From assembly GCA_008921705.1 (NCBI GenBank), contig VFFE01007212.1, forward strand, positions 1,827,286 to 1,891,285: 64,000 nucleotides of DNA, written 5' to 3'. Under the pieces are notes generated by a model that searched no databases, had not been told where the DNA came from, and saw only the letters and a list, made by a program, of their open reading frames with translations. Position 1 is the first letter of the stretch, and the number at the start of each line of letters is the position of its first letter. The translations under genes and the position numbers were made by a program. This DNA is from Burhinus oedicnemus (taxonomy: Eukaryota > Chordata > Aves > Charadriiformes > Burhinidae). Of this stretch, positions 1-10,645 are shown piece by piece.

Positions 1-3000
1 TGTTAGATGGTTTCCCATACAAAAAACACTGAATACCTCCAAATGAAGCTGACTATATCAAAACACTAAAACATGAATAGGATTTCTTCTCAAAGGAAAG
101 ACTGAATCAAAGTACAACTATACTGATATATCTTCTAATACAGCTATTTACAATCTAAGAAGTACCTTTACCTTGGCTTAGAATCACTCCAATTTCTACT
201 ACAATGTTTTTGTCATAAATATGCACCTTATTATACAGAGGAAGGGCTTCTGTGAACAGCATAAAGGACACATTTACACACTAATTCTCCTGAACAGCGT
301 ATGATGTTTGCCGTGAAATGGAATACTTGCCATTTTTCAGCTTTAGAACATCTTAACTTTGTGTCCATATTTTTAATTGTCTGACACTACTTTAAAAAAA
401 TATGGATATGAACAAAAGAAACTGTAATAGTCTTTGATAATAATTTTTCAAGAGTTATTCAGGAAAGGAGGACTTAATTCCCTGGTTCAATGACAAAAAC
501 AGTCTCTCGAGGGGGAAGTCTTAACCAAAACAATAGAAAATAAAAGGGAGAACATATTTCACTTTGTATAGAAGCCACACACAACCTTATCAAATTGTAC
601 ATCAGGTAACAAAATACAGTCTTAGTAGAAATTTTCAGAGGTAGAAATTTTTCAGGGATGCAAGCATATCTTCCAGACAATGCATATGATTGTCTCTTTT
701 CCCGAGGAGTGTTTTGTCATTTGCAAGGGATGTGCAAAATATTACCATTGATCTGTTAGCGCTTAATATCCTTTCTGTTTAGTTTGAAGTATAAGCCAGT
801 GTGCAGACTAATGGAAAGACTGGCTCAGCAGTTGTAGCAAACCTTTGCTGAGAATCAAGAGGGTGAAGCACAGGCATCCCTAATTCAGTTCTGTACTACC
901 CAAGAGTCTCCCTATGCCCGAAAAGCAGAAAGCAACACCTAGGGCTGGCAGGAACGTAGATGGTGGCTATTCTGCTGGATTTTCCAAAAATGAGGCCAGA
1001 ATAACCAATTCACTAATAACCGATAGAGCACGTATCACTGAGCAGGTTCCCTACTTCAGTTTTAAGTGTAAATAAATGATGGATACTTCATTGCAAAGTG
1101 AATATAAGCCCAGAGGAAGGAACAAGAGTGTTTTTCATCCCCAGCCTACAGTGTAAAAGGCAAAGCTCAGTCATTTGGTGGTGCCACAAGATTTTTTTGG
1201 AAAGTTTCTGTCTAAAATGTTTAAGCTCAAGAAGATTTTTGGCTTAAAAGGTTTTTTGTTGTTGTTGTTTTAAAAGATCTAAAACTCTTAAGCACAGTGG
1301 CTGTGTGCTTCAACAGCAAAGCCACTTAGAAACAGCAGTATTTCTGCTAATGGAAGCACTGTTCAAAGGAAGAACACTACTCCTCAGTTTTCCTCCATAG
1401 CCAGCATTTTCTAGAAGGGAAGAGACATTGACCTCTGGCTTGTGGTGGGTAAATGTTAGATTACATTTAGCAAGCGAAAGTCAAAAGTGCTTTCTATGTT
1501 GCTTTTTAGTTAATGGCATCTGCTTTGTTATCACAGAGGCTATTTATTGTTCCTTCTACTCTAAAATATGTATTTTGGTCACAAAAACGATTCTGCTGTT
1601 ACAGTGGGAGCATCCCACAATGAATATCTGTGTCCACCTGTTTCATTTAATTTCCAAACGTTAATGAGAGTTACCTTCATTTATGAAAATTACATAGAAT
1701 AATATATTTGTGATGAAGGTTAATAAGCTGTTGTTGTAGAGTGGCTGTGATCAGTTACAGACAGATAGGAGGGGGGTTATTACCCATTGTTGATAAGTTA
1801 TGAGAAACTGCCAGTGACCAGTAAACCTTTGCTATGCCCCACAGAGATTTTTTCCTGTGTTTCCCCTCCTTGGATTCAAAGGCAGAGCAGGACTGGAGAA
1901 CCAGCTTTTGACTGTGGGAGACCTTATTTTAGGCCCTTTACGTGCCACAGATTTCTTGTGCATTCTCACAGAAGTTGCATGAGGTCAGCCCTACGCCAGG
2001 GTCCCAGCCCTTGGAGTCTGGGAGGGGAGTTCATGTGCCTCGTGAGACCCAGGGAGTTTAATGCCAGATGAGAACAGAAACAAGACACACTGATGAGCAA
2101 ATCTGTCTCTGAATTTCTGCTGCCTTACTCAGCTTAAGTGCTTTCCCACAGCCAGGATTTTCATAGCCCTACATCTTCTCTCAGAAAGTGCATCTTCCTG
2201 AGTGGGAGCTGGCAACTTGCTCTCCTAAATAACAGTGGAGAGCAATGAGCCAGGGAGTGGGAGACCCTTGGGAAGGTTCGAACCCTCAGTGTCTAGCCTG
2301 CAGGCTCTGCAGGAGTGCATCTGTCCCTGAGGGGCTCAGCCAGCAGCTCAAAGGGTCAGCAAGACCAAGATCATGGAGACAGGAGCATGACTCCATAACC
2401 AGGTAAGTGCATTCACTCGAGATCAAAGCAGGAGAGGAGAGAGATGTGCTCTGACCTCTGATTCCTTCCGACAGCACTCTTGATGAAAAATGGATATGCA
2501 CTTCAAGGCCAAGGGCGGGAGCACAGGACCCACTCTCCCTGTGCAGGGAGTCCCTCACCAGGCTGCAGAGCAAGAGCTTATTTTCTCTCTGACTGACCCC
2601 ATTAACCTGATAGTCCTTGCCGAACAGTGGCAGAGCCTGACTGCGGATATGGACAGTACTTCTGACCCCTCGGTCTCACTGAGGTGAGGTTTAATGGCTT
2701 ACTCTTTCTTCTTTCTAGGTGCTTTTGTGGACCTGGACTTGAATGTTCTTGTCCCTCAGCTCTCTCTCTCACGTTGCAAAAATAAGCATGTTAATGTTAT
2801 GAGCTGCACCACGGGAATCACAAAAATAGCAGGTTAGTTACAACATAGCCCCTCAGCACAGAAAGCAGCTGTCAGTGCGCTTCAGCTGAGTACATAAGCA
2901 TAGGGTCAAAATACTTTTGAAAGGTAAAATAGGTGGCTCCAACAAGAATTTTGCAAAATGATTGCAACGCAGAACACAATTGTCACAGAAGAGCAGGTTT

Positions 3001-6000
3001 GCACTATCAAAATCTTTAACAAATTCAAGTTTCATAAAGTACAATAAATCAAAACTATCAGAATGCATTATTTGTTTTAGCACCTTCTAATTTTTCAGTT
3101 CATCATGATCTTGTCAGTGTTGATTATTTTTTTTGAAGAGTGTTTGATCCAAAACAAAACAAAAATCAGTTTGAATCAAACATTTAATTTTGGTTCTTTG
3201 ATAATTTCATTTCAAATCAACCCAAGATGAGTGCAAAGATGGCTTTTAGTTGTCTGAACAAAAGTCAAATAACTTTAAGCTCTGAGTTTATGGGTTGATT
3301 GTCCATTATGTGAGGTAGACAATTCCACCTAATCTTAATGTGTTGCCCTAGTATGCTTAAGATGCACACTGCGTGAAATAAACACCACTTCTTGCACACT
3401 ACCCAATGTGAAGTAGCATTTTCACACATAGATTTTACAGCCCCCGGTGCAGCCGTTGCCAGGACTGATGGATTTGGGTTCTTCTTAGCATTCCCTAAGA
3501 CAGCGTCAGCAAGCAGTTCCAAAGGTGGTTACACTCATTAAAGTCATGCCATGATTGCTTCAGAGGATAACCGAGCAAATCTGTAATTCACCCATCTAAA
3601 AATGAAGGTGTGTTCAGAGAGTTTAATAAAATAGTGGTAATCAGCATTTCAGTCCCTTCTTACTAAACCTACACATTATTTAATAAACTGTGAAGAAACT
3701 ACTTGCCAATAGAAGTTCCTTGACAGGTAACGTAACATAGGTTAGGTAAAAAACCCTCCCTCCTTCTGTACTTCTGTGGCCAAGGTGAGACCCAAGCTAG
3801 TGCCATACTTGCTCTCCTGTTCCTCAGCTGGTTCCAATGTCACATTAACCATCCTGAACCATAAACAGCATTTGTCCCACATCACTATTTGTAACTGTTT
3901 CAAAGCAGACATGCTCTCGTTAGTTATCCTACACATATCTCAAAATTTTTAAAAATGGTCTGTTTCAGGGGATCACAAAAATCCGCTGGCACACTACAGA
4001 CCAGAAGGGGTGGGATTCAGATGTTTTCTGCAAGGCTACATTCACCCCGGTACTACACAGTTCCAGTCTCTTTAGGCTTTCGCTACATCAAAGGTGCTGT
4101 TTAGTTCAGTCTGCTAAAATTCATTAGTAGGCTGATTATAAGTGAACTGGGAGCATTTATTTGAACAATTTAGAAAGATAAACCAGTATGGACAGCCCAG
4201 TGCCACAGAACTACTCAGCTAAACTAACCTTAAAGGAAAACAGAAGGAGCTGCAAGAGGCATGCTCCTGAATGCATGTTGAATTCAACTCTGTTCCATAC
4301 TAATTCCATTTGAAATATTTCAGAACTTTGGCATATAAATTAGCAATGTCAGGCTGACAGTAACCAGGTCCTGATTATTTCTGTGTTCAGCTACATGGTT
4401 AATTCACCAAAGTGTTAAATACAAGCTCTCCGCCACTCAGGGAGAAGATGCACATACCCACTCCTGGTGCATATTGGTTGAACCGACTTGAAAGGAAGTA
4501 GAATAATGATTGATTTTTTTCCTTTGTCCACCACCATCTCACCATCTGACAAAGAACCTGGTACCCCAAGGTCTGCATCTGCACCCCCTTTCCCCTCTGG
4601 GAAGGGGTCTCCCTCTTCCTGACCGCTTCCTAGCATAGGGATCCAAGCCGTTTTCTTACCACTGAGTAATCCTATAAACAGGGGGATTTTGGCATTAGCC
4701 TGTTTACTTCTTTCTTACTCAACTGCGTTGGAAGGATTAGTGTGAATTTAAACCGCAAGTGCAAAGTGACAAAATGGGTCTCTGGCTTGCAGGTTCGTAG
4801 CTCAGGCTCAGCACACACAATGCAGTTTGTTTTTGTTTTCTTTCTTTTTCTTTTTTTTTTTTTTTATCTCATTTACAGACAGCACAAGAATTTTAAGAAT
4901 ACGTAGAATGTCAAAATTGGCACCTTTAATCCTTCCCATACAAGGGAAATGGTATTTCTGCAGCTCCTCTTCCTTCTCTGCCTGGATTAGCCACAGACCA
5001 ACAAAAGCTGTGGATTTTCATTAAGGTCTGGTGCCTAAAACAGGGCTGGGTGACATACAAGACAGGCCAGGTGAGTTTAATGTTTTGTCTACTGATGTCT
5101 TGCCAGCGATACCACCATATCTTCAAAGGCAGCGTGTCACTCAACTGTCCCTCAGAGGGCTCAGGACTCTGATAAAAGCTGGATGAGTAGCTTAAAGTTA
5201 AAATAAGTTCATAGTGACAAAGACACTACATGTTTCACAACAGCCGCATGCACCCATCTCCTCCTGTAGAAGGGCACGTGAGAACTTCATACCCACATAG
5301 CCCTTTTCAAGGGAGTGCCCAGCTGGAGCAGGACCCTTGGGAGCCTTGCTCTGTCTGGGCTCTAGTCACCTCTCACTGCAGAAGTCTATTATCACAGTTA
5401 TCAACCATTTTCTTCCTTACTGCGTCTCGTGGTTAGCTGGGGATTGGACATAAGCAACATCAGCCACAACAGCAGCAAACACCACTTAGGACCACCATGG
5501 CCAACAGAAGCCAGTCATGAATTTCCATTTCTTGTTTACATTACAAGGAGCTGACTGGCTCTTGTGTTCTCATACAAATAACACGGGACATTTTGGTATT
5601 ACCAAAATTTTTATTAGCGGGCGCCCTCATGCAATTGACCCCCACCTTGCAGGTATTCAGCAACTTCTTCATAGGAGGGACAGGGCACAGGGGTTTGATC
5701 CAAGAAGGGGAATATATGTGCAATTATATCCAGGGGCTCAGACTAGCTGCACTGCCCGAGAGTGATAATCATTAAAGCTGTTCTGGAGTCAGAGAAATTA
5801 AACTAACTGTCTCGTAACTGAGAGACGTGCCAACTCATTGGCATGTCTGCTAGTGTCAAAACACAAAAATATTTTTCATGCCAGTGATATACTCTGGAGG
5901 AGTTCAGGAGCAGAGAGCATTGCTGACAAATTGTTTTGAGGAACTCAGAGGTGACTGTGGAAGTACCAGACTAGCAGAGTGCTTGCTGTACACTTTGCAC

Positions 6001-6712
6001 TGGGACATCTGGATGCAGCCTCCTGGTGACACCAAACAGAAAAACTCCCAGCTCGGTTATTATAAATCAACATCTCACAACTGCTGCTGCACACGAAGAC
6101 ATCACAGAACTGAAATTAGCAGGGCACTTAAGAAACGAATTTTACTCAATACAGTATTTTTATATTTTTATTTTTACTTTTTTTTAATTAAAGCAAATAA
6201 CCAATTTCAGTTGTTCTATTCATTTTGCATGCAGCAACCAGTATTAGGACAATTACACGAAAGTTTAGCTTAGCCAGCCACATCTCATTTGGTTATATGG
6301 TTCCTTTACGTTGGTTATCATGACCAAAAAAAAATAAATTAGACTTTTATGAAGATCTTTAGTAAAAACATAATTTTTCCAATGACAAAACAACAATAAA
6401 ATGTAAAATCAGTTGCCCAGTAAGATACTTTTTCATTACAATATGGAGACAGGAAAAGAAAAAGTGGTCTTTTACATACAGGACTAAATACACAGACAAG
6501 CTATGTGCATGCACATATTTGTGTTTGTATTTTCTCGAGTTAGGCACTTTAAAAACAGCAATTACTTGAAAAGCAAAATCAAACCAAATCAAAACAACCT
6601 GCCCCAAAATTTGTACTTTCTCCATTTTCTAGCTAAAACTTGTAACTATATCCCTATTAAAAAACCATAATTAATAAGGTGCACCTTCTATAATCTGAAT
6701 GAAAAATCAGTA
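1..6712. other. Intergenic, no gene seen
   Basis: AT-rich non-coding DNA. Apart from the exon-like segment at 2.4-2.7 kb, a T-rich run at 4829-4865 and a small palindrome at 5590-5608, nothing can be assigned. Open frames are under 135 codons, overlap on both strands and show no family resemblance. Confidence 0.7.
2475..2683 (+). other. Exon-like segment (candidate, probably non-coding)
   Basis: A CAG|GTAAGT donor at 2403 is followed after 72 bases by a TTCCTTCCGACAG acceptor ending at 2474. A GAG|GTGAGG donor follows at 2684, which would define a 209-base internal exon. It holds a 65-codon open frame from 2490 with no known similarity. The implied intron is at the lower limit of vertebrate size, and no further exons can be linked. 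Chance is a strong alternative. Confidence 0.2.
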
Positions 6713-6928
6713 GTTTTTCCTAAATAAAATAAGTTTCTTTCCTTATTCGAAGACTTTATATGAAGATGCTAAAAGTGTCTGACGCTAAGCTTTTGCCATT
6801 TTACTAGCTGTCTAAAATTAGTTTTCCTAAATAAAATAAAGTTTTCTCCTTATTCACAGACTTCATATGAAGATGCTGAAATAGTGTCTGATGTTAAGCT
6901 TTTGCCGTTTTACTAGCTGTATGTATGT
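6713..6928. repeat. Imperfect tandem duplication, two copies of about 105 bp
   Basis: Copy 1 (6713-6820) and copy 2 (6821-6928) share TTTTCCTAAATAAAATAA at their starts, ATATGAAGATGCT in the middle, and AAGCTTTTGCC followed by TTTTACTAGCTGT near the ends. They differ by scattered substitutions and small indels, so the duplication is not recent. No gene or known element underlies it. Confidence 0.85.
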
Positions 6929-7540
6929 CAAGTATTACGATAAGCAGTAGAACTAAACTGCAGTTGTTCAGCTGCATCAACCTAGGACATTTTGTGATGT
7001 GCTATTCTTGCTTTCTGATTGTCATAACTGACCAGAAGCCAGAGTTTTACAGGTTTTTAGGCACTAGTCCACTGGAAGTCATGGAGTTTAGGAACCTATG
7101 TCAGTAAAATATGTCAATGAGAGAGAGGGCACACAAACATACCTTTTGAAATCTGGAACTAATTGATTTCTAAGCTTTCTCCACACACAGTGTCTTCCAA
7201 ATGCAGAGAACATCTGCACCGTCAGCACATCAGGGTCTACGCTCAGCAACCTGCCTGTGCAACGGGTCAGTCCCTTTGCAACAACATCTAAGAAGGTGCT
7301 GGGAAGAAGCAAGTCTTGCCTCTATCATACCAGCCTCCAAACAAGCCTCACAAGCTGTCTCCTATCTGGGCATAAAAAAGGTCCCTAATGAATGTGGATC
7401 AAGCCTACCTTTGCCTTTAGACACATAATAATGTCCTTGCTCAAGTCATAGTCACTTAGGTCGGTTTATTTGCACAAACACAGGGTCAGCGCGTACAGAT
7501 AAGTAAGGCATTGAAAATGTTATTAAAAAGGCTGGAGGGT

Positions 7541-7712
7541 GTATGAACTGGTGGTTAAACCCCTGAGCTGTCACACAGGATGTTTGGTTTCACTTCTTAC
7601 CATACATTGAGCTGTTTGATGCTGGATGAGTGACTTTATTTTGCTATGTTTCCTTACAAAGCGGAAGTAACATCCACAGTCCCTAATCTCATCAACTTTA
7701 GGCATGATCTTT
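7541..7712 (+). repeat. MIR-type SINE relic
   Basis: A GGTGGTTAAACCCCTGAGCTG segment (7550 on) corresponds to the tRNA-like head of MIR. It is followed in order by a GGTTTCACTTCTTACC part, the core TGGATGAGTGACTTTATTTTG (7623 on) and CTATGTTTCCTTACAAAGC, which match the MIR core that reads like GTGAGTCACTTAATTTCTCTG...TTTCCTTATCT. Divergence is high, as expected for a SINE inserted before the amniote radiation. Confidence 0.6.
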
Positions 7713-8295
7713 GCAGAGGCAGGAACAACCTCGTGCTGAGTATTTGAATACACGCTCGACATTTTCCAAATGAAAAGGGCAGATTTAACAGGCAAGGCCG
7801 GGAGGAGTGGGGGAGCAGGGAGGGGAGTCACCTCTGTTTGTATGGAGTACAATAAATGATCCAAGACCCACCTCACACAGCAGGGGAACCATTTATCCTC
7901 ACTTGTCACTTTCACACCCACATCTACCCCTAATCTTTAGGCTCCGCTATATATAAGCAGTAAATTGGTGATAATATGAACCAGCAAGATCTATACCTTG
8001 ATTGCCAGAAGCCAGTGATTGGAAATGCAAATCACAATACACAATACTGTCCTACATTGGATTGCAACCACGATTCAGGAAGTTATAGGCTCACTACTGT
8101 TGCTTTTCTTTTTGTTTTTTGTTTTTTGGGGTATTTTTGCAAAAGCAGATTTTACAACGTCAGTTTGTGAAAGAGCTTTCCAACGAGCTACCTCTTGCAG
8201 TTCGTCCTCTAGAGTGTGTGTTTGAGGCATATTTGTTTTGAGGGATTTTAAGCTGTAAAGCTGTATGAACACTAGCCATCCGCTTAATCTCAGCT

Positions 8296-8362
8296 GTCAG
8301 AGACAGGTTACCAGGCAAGATGGATCTTGGTCTCTGACCCACTAGGGCTGGCCATACTTGCA
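8296..8362 (+). mobile_element. Ancient CR1/L3-like LINE 3' tail
   Basis: The order AGAGACAGGTTACCAGGCAAG, ATGGATCTTGGTCTCTGACCC, then a GGGCTGGCCATACTT segment matches the 3' end of old amniote CR1 families, where a 'turns to, is our target' style run ending GGTCTGACCCAGTATGGCC is diagnostic. Only the tail can be recognised; the 5' limit is set where similarity stops. Confidence 0.65.
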
Positions 8363-9877
8363 GCTATATCGAAAAGAACTGAGACATGAAACAACTTCTG
8401 TAAGCTGTAAGTCACCTGGCACAGTGCATTTTAGTCAAAAGAGAAAAAACAAGAGGAAAGAAAACATATCCAACGGTTATGTGTGAGGGAGCAGGGAGCA
8501 AAGCAAAGAGGAAAGGGGCAAGTGAAAAGCCATTGCTTCCTTCAGGATGCACAGCAACGTTCGCTGTGGGGGCAGGAACCAAATTCTTCTTTTTATAATC
8601 AGCATAATCCACCAGAAATAATATATAATTCCTTGTAACTGAACGGCTGTCTCACAGATGGATGGTGTAATGTGTCCCCTGCTTCCCTTGCTCCCCCCCT
8701 CCCTTTCTTTCCCTCACTGGAAGTTCCTGTAATTGTCACTTTGTAATGTATATTCCAGCACATGGACATGCAGAATGAACGCTGCGTGCTCATTTCGCAC
8801 TATAAATGATGTGTACTGCCTTGTGTCACAAACAGTAAATCCTTTATACCAAAAGCCTGCTCATTTTCACACCATTCACTTGTTCAGTAACAGTTGTCCA
8901 GATTTTTTAATTCAGCTCCTTACACTAATCCAGCAACTGCTGGTCTTAGACAGGTGCAGGGATCAAACAGGCTCAATAAACTAAAACATCTGGCCTGGAA
9001 ATGATAATAGGCCCTTTTACTCTCCAAAGCAGAGGAGGAATGCAAAGTTTTCAAATGTTAAATCATGCAATTAGCCCCTGTAATATTAATTTTTTTTAAA
9101 AAGAATGAAACAATGGAGTTTTCTATTCAGAGTTTCATTTGTTGCTTAGGTCCGTGCTCTCCTCTGTGGTGCAGGAGATGACAGGCCAAAGGTGCCACAT
9201 TATCATCTATTTAAAAAAAAACCCAAAACAACCGAAAAAACAAACAAAACCCACCCACCTTCATTCCTTCACAACAGGAATTGTCAAGAGCCGTGTCATG
9301 TCTCAGAGGTCCAGCCATGCATTAAGCCAAAAACTAATTCTGGAGAAAAGTTTGGGAGCGCTTATGCCCCAGAAAATGGAAAATCCCTGTACAAGTCCAT
9401 TTTTGTGAAACCAAGTCATCTCTAGCCACATGAAGGCTGGTAGTAGGACAAAGCTAGCTGTAGACCATCATTCCATTATCTGGATGACACCAGGATGCAG
9501 TTGTCCTCACACTCCCTCCAGTGCAGAGACTGTTGTCAGAGCCAGACAAATCATTTCAAACTCTGAAAGTGTTTTCAGAAGTATTACTGGTTAAGGGTGT
9601 CCAGGTTTGGAGCAGCTCTCACCACACTTATGCCTGGGCTTGGTTAGGCTAAGCCTAGGGTTGGGAGGCTCATCATGCTCTCCTCCAGGCATTGCTCCCA
9701 GCTTCCATCCCCCACTTTGGCTTGTCCGTGGCTGTCACAGTGCCCCTCAGACTAAAATCAAGACCCTCTACAGAAAAGGAGAGCTGTCAGAAGCTTTTAT
9801 GTCTACACCTAAGGGGATGTTGTCTTCTGGCAGTCCAAGTATGTGGCCCAGGAGGGACAGGTATGTTCCTATGCCTG
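8363..9877. other. Intergenic between the CR1 tail and the solo LTR
   Basis: No gene, RNA or mobile element recognised. Frames here reach about 100 codons and look random. Confidence 0.7.
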
Positions 9878-10645
9878 TGCCCTGGTTTGAGGTAAAACAG
9901 AACCAACTTTCTGTTCAGTAATTTTACTTTGCAGCTAAGCCTCTTCTAACTAACTGAGCTCTCTGAAATTAACAGCATATTGTCCAGACACTGTTTGCTC
10001 CCAGAGTGATAAGACCTGATGGTTTATAATTTATGCCAAGAAATGGTATGCAGAGAGGCTCTTGCTTATCCTTATTGCTATAACAGCCAAGGCCAGACAA
10101 CTTTGTTATTTGCCCCATTGGAGGGTCGGAAGCGCAAAGGTGTAGGGGGTCACACCTGCTGGGAGAAGCAGACAGGACAGGTGACCCAAAAGTGACCAAC
10201 AGGGTATTCCATCCCATCTGCATCATGCTCAGCATAAAAGCTGAGGGATCAAAGGGTCAGCTCTCTTCTTCAGTGGCTGGCATACAAGAAGGACTCTGTT
10301 CATCTGCCTTTGATCCCAATCCATGTATTCCTGAATCCAGATCCAGAACCCAGTTCCCGTCCATCGTTGAGTCTAGTCTGGGACTTTCCCAGTGCCTGCT
10401 GGTGACATGATTGTCATCCTGGGAGCTTGATATGGTTTTGTATATATTGTATATATTTCATTATTTCCTTTTTATTCTTTTATTATTATTTCATTAAAGT
10501 AGTTTAGTTTTTTTCTAAACTCCTAAGTCCCTTTCTCTCTCTCCCTCCTTTCCCTGAAGGGAGATGGTCTCCCTTCTCTGAAGGGAGAGAGGTCAGAGAG
10601 CATCTGTCATTCGTTTCAGTGGCCAATCCGGCCCAAACCACAACA
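9878..10645 (+). mobile_element. Solo LTR of an avian endogenous retrovirus (ERVL-like)
   Basis: The 768-base element begins TGCCCTGGTTTG and ends CAAACCACAACA, imperfect terminal inverted repeats with the usual TG...CA. It is flanked by a perfect 5-base target duplication, GCCTG at 9873-9877 and 10646-10650; 5-base duplications are typical of ERVL-type integrases. Inside, in the expected order, are a TATA-like CATAAAAG (10233-10240) after a stretch matching the promoter part of avian LTRs as I remember them, a T/A-rich block, ATTAAA (10493-10498) as a polyadenylation signal, and a CT-rich U5-like end. No retroviral genes flank it, so it is what remains after recombination between the two LTRs of a provirus. 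The exact subfamily name needs a repeat library. Confidence 0.88.

Noticed and set aside
2270..2300. GGTTCGAACC resembling a tRNA T-arm
   Set aside because: The motif is palindromic. Neither strand shows an A box, an anticodon arm or an acceptor stem at the required distance.
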